Assembly: GCF_900106035.1 (NCBI RefSeq)
Contig: NZ_FNUC01000003.1
Span: 2,969,501-3,033,500, forward strand
Direction: 5' to 3'
Length of the DNA stretch: 64,000 nucleotides
Source: Jiangella alba
GTDB lineage: Bacteria; Actinomycetota; Actinomycetes; Jiangellales; Jiangellaceae
Numbering within the stretch: position 1 is the first letter of the stretch; each line of letters opens with the position of its first letter. Made by a program: the position numbers and the translations under genes. This document shows positions 53,184 through 61,400 of this stretch, piece by piece. Under the pieces are notes generated by a model. It searched no databases. It had not been told where the DNA came from and saw only the letters and a program-made list of their open reading frames with translations.

Positions 53184-54542
53184 ATGAGCAGACTGGCGCG
53201 GTCCGCCTGTGCGCTGGCGCTCGGCGGCACCGCGGTCCTGATCGCGGCCGCTTGCAGCCCGCCGAGCCCACAGGTCGGCAACAACAACCCGACGTCGGAG
53301 AGCGGGCCGATCGAGCTGCGGTTCTGGACCAACCTCACCGTCGACGCGCAGGCCGGCGTCATCGAGGAGCAGGCCCGGTCGTGCGTGGCCGGTCTCGACG
53401 ACGTGAGCATCGAGTTCGAGGCGGTGCCCTTCGACAGCATGTACGCCCGCATGGTCACCGCATTCCGCGGCGGCCAGGGACCGGACATCATGAACACCAT
53501 CGAGGGGGCCGTCTCGTTCGGCGAGGCCGGCGGCTACCTGACCCCGGTCGACGACGTCATCGACGACCACGGCCGCGACGATTTCATCCCGTCCTTCCTG
53601 CACGCCGCCAGCAAGGACGACCAGGTCTGGGCCGTGCCCGACTGGGCGCTGCACCAGGAGGTCTGGTACCGCACGGACCTGTTCGAGGCCGCCGGCGTCG
53701 AGGTCCCGACGTCCTGGCCGGAGCTGCTCGAGGTGGCCCGGGCGGTCGACCGCGTCGACGGCGAGACCCGCGGGTTCGCCGTGCCACTGGGCGCCGCGCT
53801 GGTGGCGCCGCAGACGTACTACCAGTTCCTCTACGCCAACGGCGTGTACACGTTCGACCCTCAGACCGGTGAGTACGCCTTCGACCGCGACCGCGACGCG
53901 GCGGTCGAGGCGACCCAGTACATGCTCGACCTCTACGCGGCGGCCTCGCCGCCGGAGGCGCGGACCTGGAGCTGGAACGAGTTCCGCACCGCGTTCGCCG
54001 GCGGCGACCTCGCCATGGTCATGGACTTCGGCGCCGTGGTCGGCATGGCCGCCGAACAGAACCCGGACCTGCTCGACCACATCAGCTCGTTCCCGCTGCC
54101 GCCGCCGGTGTCCGGCGCCGAGCCGGGCGGCATCCTCGGCGGCGGCTACTACTACATGGTCGGCGCAAGCAACCCCCGCCGCGAGGCCGCGGCGAAGGAG
54201 GTCGTCGGCTGCCTCCTGCAGCCAGACCTCGTCGCCGAACGCACCAACACCAGGCCGGTCTTCGCGCTGCCCGCCACCCGCAGCGCGGCGGAGTCGCCGG
54301 TCTACACGTCGGACCCGATGGTGCAGCGGTTCGCCGCCGAGATCGAGACGATCCGCGAGGTCGAGCTGCCGCGCTGGTACCGCTACGGCATGGAGGCCGG
54401 GCTCAACCCGCTGGCCGGGCAGATCGAGGCGACCACGTTCATCGGCGACCACCTGCAGTCGGCGGCCGCCGGGCGCATGACCGCGGCCGAGGCCGTCGAC
54501 GCGATCGACGCCGACCTGCGCCGGCTCGTCCGCCGGCAATGA
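53184..54542 (+). CDS. Extracellular solute-binding lipoprotein
   Basis: 452 residues. The lipobox LIAAAC places the Cys near residue 25. After it comes an Asn/Ser linker (SPQVGNNNPTSESG) and the family-1 solute-binding fold (LRFWTNLTVDAQAGVIEEQ; MARLV-like middle; WAVPDWALHQEVWYRTDLFE). First gene of the plus-strand arm controlled by the operator at 53085. Ligand unknown. Confidence 0.92.
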   Translation: MSRLARSACALALGGTAVLIAAACSPPSPQVGNNNPTSESGPIELRFWTNLTVDAQAGVIEEQARSCVAGLDDVSIEFEAVPFDSMYARMVTAFRGGQGPDIMNTIEGAVSFGEAGGYLTPVDDVIDDHGRDDFIPSFLHAASKDDQVWAVPDWALHQEVWYRTDLFEAAGVEVPTSWPELLEVARAVDRVDGETRGFAVPLGAALVAPQTYYQFLYANGVYTFDPQTGEYAFDRDRDAAVEATQYMLDLYAAASPPEARTWSWNEFRTAFAGGDLAMVMDFGAVVGMAAEQNPDLLDHISSFPLPPPVSGAEPGGILGGGYYYMVGASNPRREAAAKEVVGCLLQPDLVAERTNTRPVFALPATRSAAESPVYTSDPMVQRFAAEIETIREVELPRWYRYGMEAGLNPLAGQIEATTFIGDHLQSAAAGRMTAAEAVDAIDADLRRLVRRQ

Positions 54543-54574
54543 CCCGACCCGACCTCCGCCACGAGGAGACGCCC

Positions 54575-55516
54575 ATGACGACGACGTCGACGGCACCGCC
54601 GGCGCGCGCCGTGCCCCAGAGGCAGCGGCGGCGCGGCTCGATCCGGGCCCGGGAACGACGGCTCGGCATCATGTTCGCGCTGCCGGCCACGCTGCTCTTC
54701 CTCGCCGCGCTCGCCTACCCGATCTTCGAGAACATCCGCACGACGTTCTTCTCCGTCGACCTGCTCACCGGCCGCACCGAGTACGTCGGGCTGGCCAACC
54801 TGCGCGAGCTGGCCGGCGACGAGACGCTGCGCAGCACCGTCGGGCGCACCCTGCTCTGGACGGTCGCCTGCCTCGCCGGCCAGCTGGGCCTGGGCCTGCT
54901 GGCGGCGCTGCTGATCGACCAGCCGTGGAAGGGCATGCGCTGGGTCCGCCAGCTGCTCCTGCTCCCCTACGTCGTGCCGGTCATCGCCAGCGCGTTGATC
55001 TGGACGTGGATGCTCGACGGCAGCTACGGCATCCTCGGCTCCGGCCTGCAGAGCCTCGGCGTCGTGCCCGACGGCACCAGCCCGCTGGGCATGGAGTCGG
55101 CGTCGTTGTGGACCGTCATCGTCATCAACGTCTGGCGCGGCTTCCCGTTCGCGATGCTGGTCTTCTGGGCCGCGTTGCAGGGCATCGACCAGCAGCAGTA
55201 CGAGGCGGCGAAGGTCGACGGCGCCGGGCCGCTGCGCGAGTTCTGGAGCATCACGCTGCCGAACCTGCGCGGCGCGGTGATCGCGCTGGTCGCCTTGCGC
55301 GGCATCTGGACGCTCATGTACTTCGAGCTGATCTGGCTCACCACCCGCGGCGGGCCGGTCAACTCCAGCGACATCATCCCCACCTACATCTACAAGATCG
55401 TGATGGGCGAGTTCCGGCTCGGCTACGCGGCCGCGATCGCCACGGTCACCGGCCTGACGCTGTTCGCGCTGGCCGCGGTCGTCGTGGTCGCCCGCAAGGT
55501 TCGGAGGGCCGCATGA
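54575..55516 (+). CDS. ABC sugar transporter permease (MalF type)
   Basis: 313 residues. ATG 54575 has GAGGAG 6 bases upstream (54563-54568) and is preferred to ATG 54539, which overlaps the binding-protein stop. A basic N-terminus precedes six hydrophobic helices, the first IMFALPATLLFLAALAYPIF. The EAA loop is QQYEAAKVDGAGPLREFWSI. Confidence 0.92.
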   Translation: MTTTSTAPPARAVPQRQRRRGSIRARERRLGIMFALPATLLFLAALAYPIFENIRTTFFSVDLLTGRTEYVGLANLRELAGDETLRSTVGRTLLWTVACLAGQLGLGLLAALLIDQPWKGMRWVRQLLLLPYVVPVIASALIWTWMLDGSYGILGSGLQSLGVVPDGTSPLGMESASLWTVIVINVWRGFPFAMLVFWAALQGIDQQQYEAAKVDGAGPLREFWSITLPNLRGAVIALVALRGIWTLMYFELIWLTTRGGPVNSSDIIPTYIYKIVMGEFRLGYAAAIATVTGLTLFALAAVVVVARKVRRAA

Positions 55517-56370
55517 GCGCCGCCACCACCACCACCGGCAGCACCCTGACGACGACCGCGGGCCGGGTCTGGCGGGTCGTCGCGCTCGCCCTGATCGTGC
55601 TGTTCGCCTGCGGGCCGATCGTCTGGATGGTGCTGAGCTCGTTCCGCCCGCCCGAGCAGCTGTTCCAGAACCCGCCGCAGGTGCTGCCGCGCGGCTGGAC
55701 CGGCCAGTGGTACGACGAGGTCTTCGCCGGCAGCGACGTGCTGCGCTGGTTCGCCAACAGCTTCACCGTCTCGGTCGCGACCACGCTGATCGCGGTCACC
55801 GTCGGCACGCTGGCCGCGTACGCGCTGACCCGGTTCGACTTCCCCGGCCGCCGGACGCTGCTGGGCAGCCTCGTCGTCGCGTACCTGTTCCCCGCCATCC
55901 TGCTGCTGGTGCCGGTGTACCTGCTGCTGTCAGCGCTGGGACTGGTCGGCAACCTCAGCGGCCTCGTCGTCGCGCACCTCGCCACGACGCTGCCACTGGC
56001 GATCTGGCTGATGAAGTCGTTCGTCGAGTCGGTGCCGCGCGAGCTGGAGGAGGCCGCGTTGGTCGACGGATGCGGACAGCTGCGCGCGTTCGCACTGGTC
56101 ACGGTGCCGCTGCTCCGGACCGGCCTGGCGACCACGGCGCTGTTCGTGTTCATCCTGTCGTGGGACGAGTACCTGTTCGCCAGCGTGCTCACCCAGGGCG
56201 ACACCATGACCGTTCCGGTGGCCATCGCCGGCTACGTGACCTCGTTCGACATCCGCTGGGGCGCCATCATGGCGCTCGGCACCCTGGTCACACTGCCCAT
56301 CGTGGTGATCTTCTCGCTGCTGCAGCGGCTGTTCGAGAAGGGCATCACGTCGGGGAGCGTGAAGGGATGA
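55513..56370 (+). CDS. ABC sugar transporter permease (MalG type)
   Basis: 285 residues. The ATG overlaps the upstream stop (55513-55516). Six hydrophobic helices; the EAA loop is ELEEAALVDGCGQLRAFALV. The C-terminus GITSGSVKG is MalG-like. Confidence 0.93.
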   Translation: MSAATTTTGSTLTTTAGRVWRVVALALIVLFACGPIVWMVLSSFRPPEQLFQNPPQVLPRGWTGQWYDEVFAGSDVLRWFANSFTVSVATTLIAVTVGTLAAYALTRFDFPGRRTLLGSLVVAYLFPAILLLVPVYLLLSALGLVGNLSGLVVAHLATTLPLAIWLMKSFVESVPRELEEAALVDGCGQLRAFALVTVPLLRTGLATTALFVFILSWDEYLFASVLTQGDTMTVPVAIAGYVTSFDIRWGAIMALGTLVTLPIVVIFSLLQRLFEKGITSGSVKG

Positions 56371-56390
56371 CGACCGGAAAGGACCACCGC

Positions 56391-57791
56391 ATGACCGACA
56401 CCGCCAGTGCGCCCGGCACCCTCGATGCCGATGTCGTCGTGGCCGGCGCCGGCTCGGCCGGTGTCGCGGCCGCCATCGCCGCCGCGGAGTCCGGTGCGCG
56501 CACCGTCCTGGTCGAGGCCGGCGGGCAGGTGGGAGGCACGCTGGCCTGGCAACTGCTCGAGCACAGCGCCGGCTTCCACGACGTCCACGGCAACCAGGTG
56601 GTCGGTGGCGTCGGCCAGCGCATCGTCGACCGCCTGCGCCAGTACGGCGGCACCCCGGGCCACATCCCCGACGATGTCGGCTACACCGCCACCCGCACCC
56701 CGGTGAACCACGCCGAGCTGGCCATGGCCGAGGCGACGCTGCTGGCCGACGCCGGCGTGCGCGTGCTGCTCTCGTGCCCCGTGGTCGCCGCCGGCACCGA
56801 CGAGCGCCGGGTCGGCTGGATCGACGTCGAGACGCCGGACGGGCGGCGGCGGGTCACCGCACGGGTGTACGTCGACACCACCGGCGACGCAGTGCTCGCC
56901 GCCCTGGCCGGAGCGGCCGTGCACGACGACGTGGCGCACCGGCAGCCGGCGTCGCTGCTGCTCAAGCTCGGCGGTGTCGACTTCGCGGCACTGCTCGCCT
57001 ACGCCGCGGACCACCCTGACGACCTGCGTCCCGGAAACGCCGTCGGGACGGCGGACGACGAATGCGTCAACCTGTGGGGGTTCGGGACGCTGCTCGACGC
57101 CGGGCACCGGCAGGGCCTGCTGGAGCTGCGCCGCACCGAGTTGCACCTGGCCGGCTGGCCGCGTCGCGGCGAAGCCGTCCTCAACGTCACGCGGGTGCCG
57201 TGGCCCGGTACCGGGCTCGACGGCGGAGCGGCGTACCTGCGCCTGTCGAAACAGGTCCTGGAGACCGTGCGCTGGTTCCGGCAGCTGGTGCCAGGAGGCC
57301 GCGACGCCTACCTCGCCGCGGTCGCCGACCGGGTCGGAGTGCGCGAGTCCCGCCGCGTCGTCGGCCTGGCGACTCTGACCCGCGACGATGTCGTCTCCGG
57401 CCGTCGCCGTGCCGACAGCGTGGGCACCGGCGCCTTCCCGATCGACATCCACGACGCGAGCTCGCCCGGGCTGGAGCACGCCGACACGATCGCCTCGTCG
57501 TACGACATCCCGTTCGGCTGCCTCGTCCCGCGCGACCTCGACAACGTGCTGGTGGCCGGACGCTGCGTGTCGTCGACCCACGAGGGCAACGGCTCGGTGC
57601 GCATCACCGCCACCTGCTTCGCGACGGGTGAGGCGGCCGGTGTCGCGGCCGCGATGACCGCCCGAGACGCCGTCGCGGTCGGGTCGCTCGACGTCGCACG
57701 CCTCCAGGACCAGTTGCGGCGCCGTGGAGTGCTCGGCGCGCGCGACGGCGTCGCCGTCCAGGTGCGCCGGACTCGGCAAGGACAGCCGTAG
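56391..57791 (+). CDS. FAD-dependent oxidoreductase (PF12831-like)
   Basis: 466 residues from ATG 56391 with GGAAAGGA 7 bases upstream; ATG 56367, overlapping the permease stop, is an alternative. VVVAGAGSAGVAAAIAAAESG is the FAD-binding motif. GGQVGGTLAWQLLEHSAGF near it and DIPFGCLVPRDLDNVLVAGRC late in the protein are the FAD_oxidored pattern. HEGNGSVRITATC is close to the C-terminus. Such enzymes are often next to sugar importers in actinobacteria and oxidise an imported sugar or cofactor. It would act before the lyase in this regulon. Confidence 0.85.
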   Translation: MTDTASAPGTLDADVVVAGAGSAGVAAAIAAAESGARTVLVEAGGQVGGTLAWQLLEHSAGFHDVHGNQVVGGVGQRIVDRLRQYGGTPGHIPDDVGYTATRTPVNHAELAMAEATLLADAGVRVLLSCPVVAAGTDERRVGWIDVETPDGRRRVTARVYVDTTGDAVLAALAGAAVHDDVAHRQPASLLLKLGGVDFAALLAYAADHPDDLRPGNAVGTADDECVNLWGFGTLLDAGHRQGLLELRRTELHLAGWPRRGEAVLNVTRVPWPGTGLDGGAAYLRLSKQVLETVRWFRQLVPGGRDAYLAAVADRVGVRESRRVVGLATLTRDDVVSGRRRADSVGTGAFPIDIHDASSPGLEHADTIASSYDIPFGCLVPRDLDNVLVAGRCVSSTHEGNGSVRITATCFATGEAAGVAAAMTARDAVAVGSLDVARLQDQLRRRGVLGARDGVAVQVRRTRQGQP

Positions 57792-57817
57792 CGAGCCGTC
57801 GGCGCCCCGGACAGACC

Positions 57818-57860
57818 GAAGCGCCCCTCACCTTGCGTTTCCGCAGGCGAGGGGCGCTTC
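57818..57860. terminator. Terminator after the FAD oxidoreductase operon
   Basis: GAAGCGCCCCTC (57818-57829) pairs with GAGGGGCGCTTC (57849-57860); an inner CCT-TGCG/CGCAGG part extends the stem. TCTGT follows. It lies 27 bp after the stop codon, before convergent GH84. Confidence 0.9.
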
Positions 57861-57863
57861 TCT

Positions 57864-57910
57864 GTAGCCCGACGGGAGTCGAACCCGCGCTACGGCCTTG
57901 AGAGAGCGGC
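57864..57910 (-). pseudogene. tRNA-Glu 3'-half remnant
   Basis: On the minus strand the sequence reads, 5' to 3', CTCTCTCAAGGCCGTAG, then the T-arm GCGGGTTCGACTCCCGT and the 3' end CGGGCTAC. This resembles tRNA-Glu(CTC) from the anticodon arm to the 3' end. The anticodon stem has a mismatch, one acceptor base is missing, and no D arm or matching 5' acceptor strand is present upstream. It is therefore a tRNA relic rather than a working gene. Confidence 0.7.
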
Positions 57911-57968
57911 GTGCCGTCGGCTCACGGACTGCCTCCTCGAATCGCCGGACGCTGCGGTCAGCCGCACG

Positions 57969-60900
57969 TCAGCCGACCCCGGTCAGGTAGTGCTCCTGGA
58001 TCTCCTGGGCCGACAGCGCACGATCGTAGATCGCGACCTCGTCCAAGTCCCCCCGCAGACGCTGGAAGCTGTCATCGCCGCGTCCGCCGAGCTTGATGGT
58101 CGCGCTCCCGCTGCCCGGTGAGATCGACGTGGCCACACTGCCGTCGGCGACCCCGTCGAGGTAGACCGTCAGCTGAGAGCCGTCGTACACGGCGGCGACG
58201 TGATGCCAGTCGTCCACCGTGAGCCGGGTCCGCCCGGTGACGACGCCGTACCCCTGTCCGGGGCTGCCCAGCGTCCACGCCTGAGCCACGCCGTTGTCCA
58301 CCCGCAAGGCGAAACCGTTGACCGCCGGACCGGTGTAGCTCTCGATGATCGCCTGTCCCGGTGAGGCGACGATCGTGTCGAGCTTCACCCAGGCCTCCAA
58401 GGTGAACGGGCCCGTGAGATCGGTCCGCTCGGTGCGAGGAACCCCGACGTAGCCCGCGGCGAGGTCGGCGCTGGTGTCGTCGGCGAGTGCTCCCGCAGCG
58501 CCGGGTTCGGCACCGTCGAGGTAGCTGCCGTTCTGCCCGGTCGGCGAGGTGTCGACGGCGACGTCCGATCCGACGGAATCGCCGAGACGCCAGTAGCCGA
58601 CGGGGCCCGCCACGCCGACGAGATCGGGATAGTTCGTGTCGCCGACCAAGACCGGCACCGACACCGTGCGAGGCGTCGCGTCGCCGCTTCGGAACGTCAC
58701 CTCGACCTGGTGGCGTCCGTCCTCGGTCCCGGCCGGGACGGTGACGTCCACCGGCACGCGTGCCACGATGGTCCGCCCGTCGGGTCGAAGTCGCACCCGC
58801 CGGTCCGCCGGATCGAGGGTCCACCCGTCCGGTCCGGTCGCGCTGACCTCACCGGTGAGCGCGTCGTCGGCGAACACCTCGAGCTCGACGTCGAACCGCT
58901 TGGTCGACCCCGCCGCGATCCGAGCGCCGGGCGGGTCGAGACGGACTCGTCCGCTGAGGACGTCGGAATAGTGCGGGACGACTTCGTAGATCCGGGGTTC
59001 GCTGCTGCCGGCGGCCCAGCTGATCCGTACCGCACTCGCCTCGAGGCCCTGCCCCGGCACCGTCGTGAAGCCGTCGCCGAGCGGTCCGAGGTCGGTCCAC
59101 CGGTCGCCGACCAGGGCCTGGACCATGCCGTCCGCCGGCGCGCCGGCGTCCTGGACGACCGTGACGGACTCGAGTGGGTGTGGCTGGGTGATCGGCACGG
59201 TCACCGCGTCGCCGGGCTGCGGTCGGCCGGCGGCGACGTATGCGGTGTCGTTCCGGCTGTCGGTCAGGTTGGCCAGCGACGAGCCGTCTGCCGCGGACGG
59301 TGCCCCGGCCGGCGTCCCGAGATCGCCGTACCAGTGGGTGCCGATGTAGCTGTCGCTCTGCCTCGCCGCGAAGTCGAGAAGCCGGTCGATCGGCCCTGGC
59401 GCGATCTGGTGCCAGGTGCCGTCGAGGATGCCGCGGGCCCGCGCCTGCTCCCGCCGAGCCAGCCAGGCCGCCTCGCTCTTGCCGCTGTCCTGGGCACGCA
59501 GGAGGTCCAGCGCGGCGCGACCCGCTTCGCCGGTCACGCCGATCCGATCCAGCCACGGCCCGGTCTGCGAGAGCATCAGTTCGTCGTCCAGTCGCGCCCG
59601 GAGCCGGGCCGGGAGGTTCTCGAGGCGGCGCAGCTGTTCGTCGAGCCGGTCGAGCACGTCGTCCACCGGTCGGCCCTCGGTGTAGGCCGAGATCAGCTCC
59701 TCGACCAGTGCGGCCAGTTCGGGCCGCTCGGTGGGATCGAGGAGGCTCGCCCGGTTGTTCTCGGCGAAGAGGCGGAGCTCCGGGTAGGCGTCTTCGCCGA
59801 GGATGCGCAGCGTGTGGGTCCAGGAGCGCTCCGGGTCGTAGTCATCGGGGTTCCAGGAATAGTCGGCCTGCGTGCCCAGCGGGATCTGCGACACCTGCTG
59901 GTTCCGGACCAGCTCGTTGAAGGAGATGCCGATGACGTCGTCGGCCATCGCGGGGTCGCGATTCACCAGCGGTCCCAGCAACAGGCGGTTCGACGCGTAG
60001 TCGTTGACCGGATAGTTGTCCCAGATCATGATCCGGTGCCGCGGGAAGGCGTCCTGGGCGGCGGCGAGGTCGTCGGAGGTGATCGTCGGCGAGACCACGG
60101 CCGGACCGGTCCAGTAGATGTCGACCTCGGTACTCAACAGCTCGTCGAACCGGTCGCGGTACGTCGTCTGGCTGGTCCCCCAGTATTCCGTCGGCACCGT
60201 GACCAGGCGGGACGCCCCGGGGTGAGTCTCGACGAACTCGCGTTGCACGAAGTTGGTGACGTCCGCCTGGGCGGCCGCCAGGGGTGAGACGTCGCCACCG
60301 TACGCCGCCCGGTCATCCTCGCAGGCGAAGTTGCCGGACACGTCGTCCCACGCGATGACGAAGCTGCGAACGCCGATGTCCCAGAGCTGGTCGAAGCGGG
60401 CCAGCAGCTTCTCGCGATCGGACGCTCTGACGTGGCAGATGCCTCGGCTCGGCGCCATCGGAGCCTCGGGCGAGACCCGATACACGAAGTCGACGTGGCT
60501 GGCCCGCGCGAGGTCGACGATCTCCTTCAGCCGGACGAGCTCCTCCGCCTCGTAGGGCAGGGCCCAGTCGCTGCCGGTGCGCAGGTCGTCGGCCGGGCCG
60601 AAGAAGAACTGGTTCATCTTGTGCCGGGCCAGGAACTCGATCTGCGAGCGGCGGTCCTCCTGTGTCCAGACCGGTCCGTAGAAGGACTCCATGCCGCCGC
60701 GGATCCCATACGCCGGCCAGTCCCGGATCTCGACCCCGTCGACCCGCGCCCCGGCGCCGGACTCGGCCAGCAGCTGCCGAAGCGACTGCACGGCGTAGAA
60801 GGTCCCGGCGCCGTCGACGCCGGACAGCACGATGCGCGACCGTCCGCCGGCGTCCCGGCCGGCGACCAGGACGTAGCCCTCGGCGGGCAGCCCCTCCGGC

Positions 60901-61295
60901 CCGTCGACGTCGAGCGCTCGAAGAGCATCGACGCTGGCCGGTGTCTCGTCCGGCCCGCCCAGGACGACGACCGGCCGCCTGGTCCCGGCGTCGGCCTCGG
61001 ATGCGACCCGCATGGTCAGCCCGTACTCCCCGAACAACTCCTCGAGTGCTCGCAACGCCGCCGGATCCGCGGCGTCGCCGGCGACGACCGGGATCTCGCC
61101 GGTGAGCACGATGCTGCCCGCTCGCGAACCGGCCTCCTGCGGCATCGGCAGGATCGACGACCCGGGATCGGCCGGTTCGGTCGTCCGCTCGCCGCCGGCC
61201 GACACCGGGGTGAGGCTGATGGCGAGGACGGCGACCCCGGCGACCGCGCCGATCACTCGTCGCCGCCACCGGCGTAAGGACAGGGGGTGTGTCAT
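57969..61295 (-). CDS. Secreted GH84 beta-N-acetylglucosaminidase with LamG tail
   Basis: 1108 residues. ATG 61295 has AGGAGG 7 bases upstream. A signal peptide of about 33 residues comes first. A GH20b-like domain (45-190) precedes the GH84 catalytic barrel, with the two catalytic aspartates Asp317-Asp318 in IAWDDVSGN. GGMESFYGPVWTQEDR marks the barrel start. A helical bundle, a discoidin-like part, NEW3-like domains and a C-terminal LamG domain (about 905-1108; LEAWVKLDTI, HHVAAVYDGSQLTVYLDG) follow. It releases GlcNAc from glycans or glycoproteins outside the cell. Confidence 0.92.
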   Translation of the reverse strand: MTHPLSLRRWRRRVIGAVAGVAVLAISLTPVSAGGERTTEPADPGSSILPMPQEAGSRAGSIVLTGEIPVVAGDAADPAALRALEELFGEYGLTMRVASEADAGTRRPVVVLGGPDETPASVDALRALDVDGPEGLPAEGYVLVAGRDAGGRSRIVLSGVDGAGTFYAVQSLRQLLAESGAGARVDGVEIRDWPAYGIRGGMESFYGPVWTQEDRRSQIEFLARHKMNQFFFGPADDLRTGSDWALPYEAEELVRLKEIVDLARASHVDFVYRVSPEAPMAPSRGICHVRASDREKLLARFDQLWDIGVRSFVIAWDDVSGNFACEDDRAAYGGDVSPLAAAQADVTNFVQREFVETHPGASRLVTVPTEYWGTSQTTYRDRFDELLSTEVDIYWTGPAVVSPTITSDDLAAAQDAFPRHRIMIWDNYPVNDYASNRLLLGPLVNRDPAMADDVIGISFNELVRNQQVSQIPLGTQADYSWNPDDYDPERSWTHTLRILGEDAYPELRLFAENNRASLLDPTERPELAALVEELISAYTEGRPVDDVLDRLDEQLRRLENLPARLRARLDDELMLSQTGPWLDRIGVTGEAGRAALDLLRAQDSGKSEAAWLARREQARARGILDGTWHQIAPGPIDRLLDFAARQSDSYIGTHWYGDLGTPAGAPSAADGSSLANLTDSRNDTAYVAAGRPQPGDAVTVPITQPHPLESVTVVQDAGAPADGMVQALVGDRWTDLGPLGDGFTTVPGQGLEASAVRISWAAGSSEPRIYEVVPHYSDVLSGRVRLDPPGARIAAGSTKRFDVELEVFADDALTGEVSATGPDGWTLDPADRRVRLRPDGRTIVARVPVDVTVPAGTEDGRHQVEVTFRSGDATPRTVSVPVLVGDTNYPDLVGVAGPVGYWRLGDSVGSDVAVDTSPTGQNGSYLDGAEPGAAGALADDTSADLAAGYVGVPRTERTDLTGPFTLEAWVKLDTIVASPGQAIIESYTGPAVNGFALRVDNGVAQAWTLGSPGQGYGVVTGRTRLTVDDWHHVAAVYDGSQLTVYLDGVADGSVATSISPGSGSATIKLGGRGDDSFQRLRGDLDEVAIYDRALSAQEIQEHYLTGVG

Positions 61296-61356
61296 GCCAG
61301 GCCTCCTGGTTGTCGGGTCGGTGTTCGGAGTCAGCCTTCGTCGTGCCGGCGTGACG

Positions 61357-61390
61357 CACGGGTGGGCCACCGATCGGCGGCCCACCCGTG
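61357..61390 (-). terminator. Terminator between GH84 and downstream LamG protein
   Basis: CACGGGTGGGCC (61357-61368) and GGCCCACCCGTG (61379-61390) form a perfect 12-bp stem. It lies 11 bp after the stop of the gene at 61401, ending its transcript. The GH84 gene has its own start 62 bp further on. Confidence 0.85.
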
Positions 61391-61400
61391 CTGATGCCTG

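Noticed and set aside
57864-57960. Complete tRNA gene on the minus strand
   Set aside because: No D arm or complementary 5' acceptor strand could be found within normal distance; only the 3' half matches.
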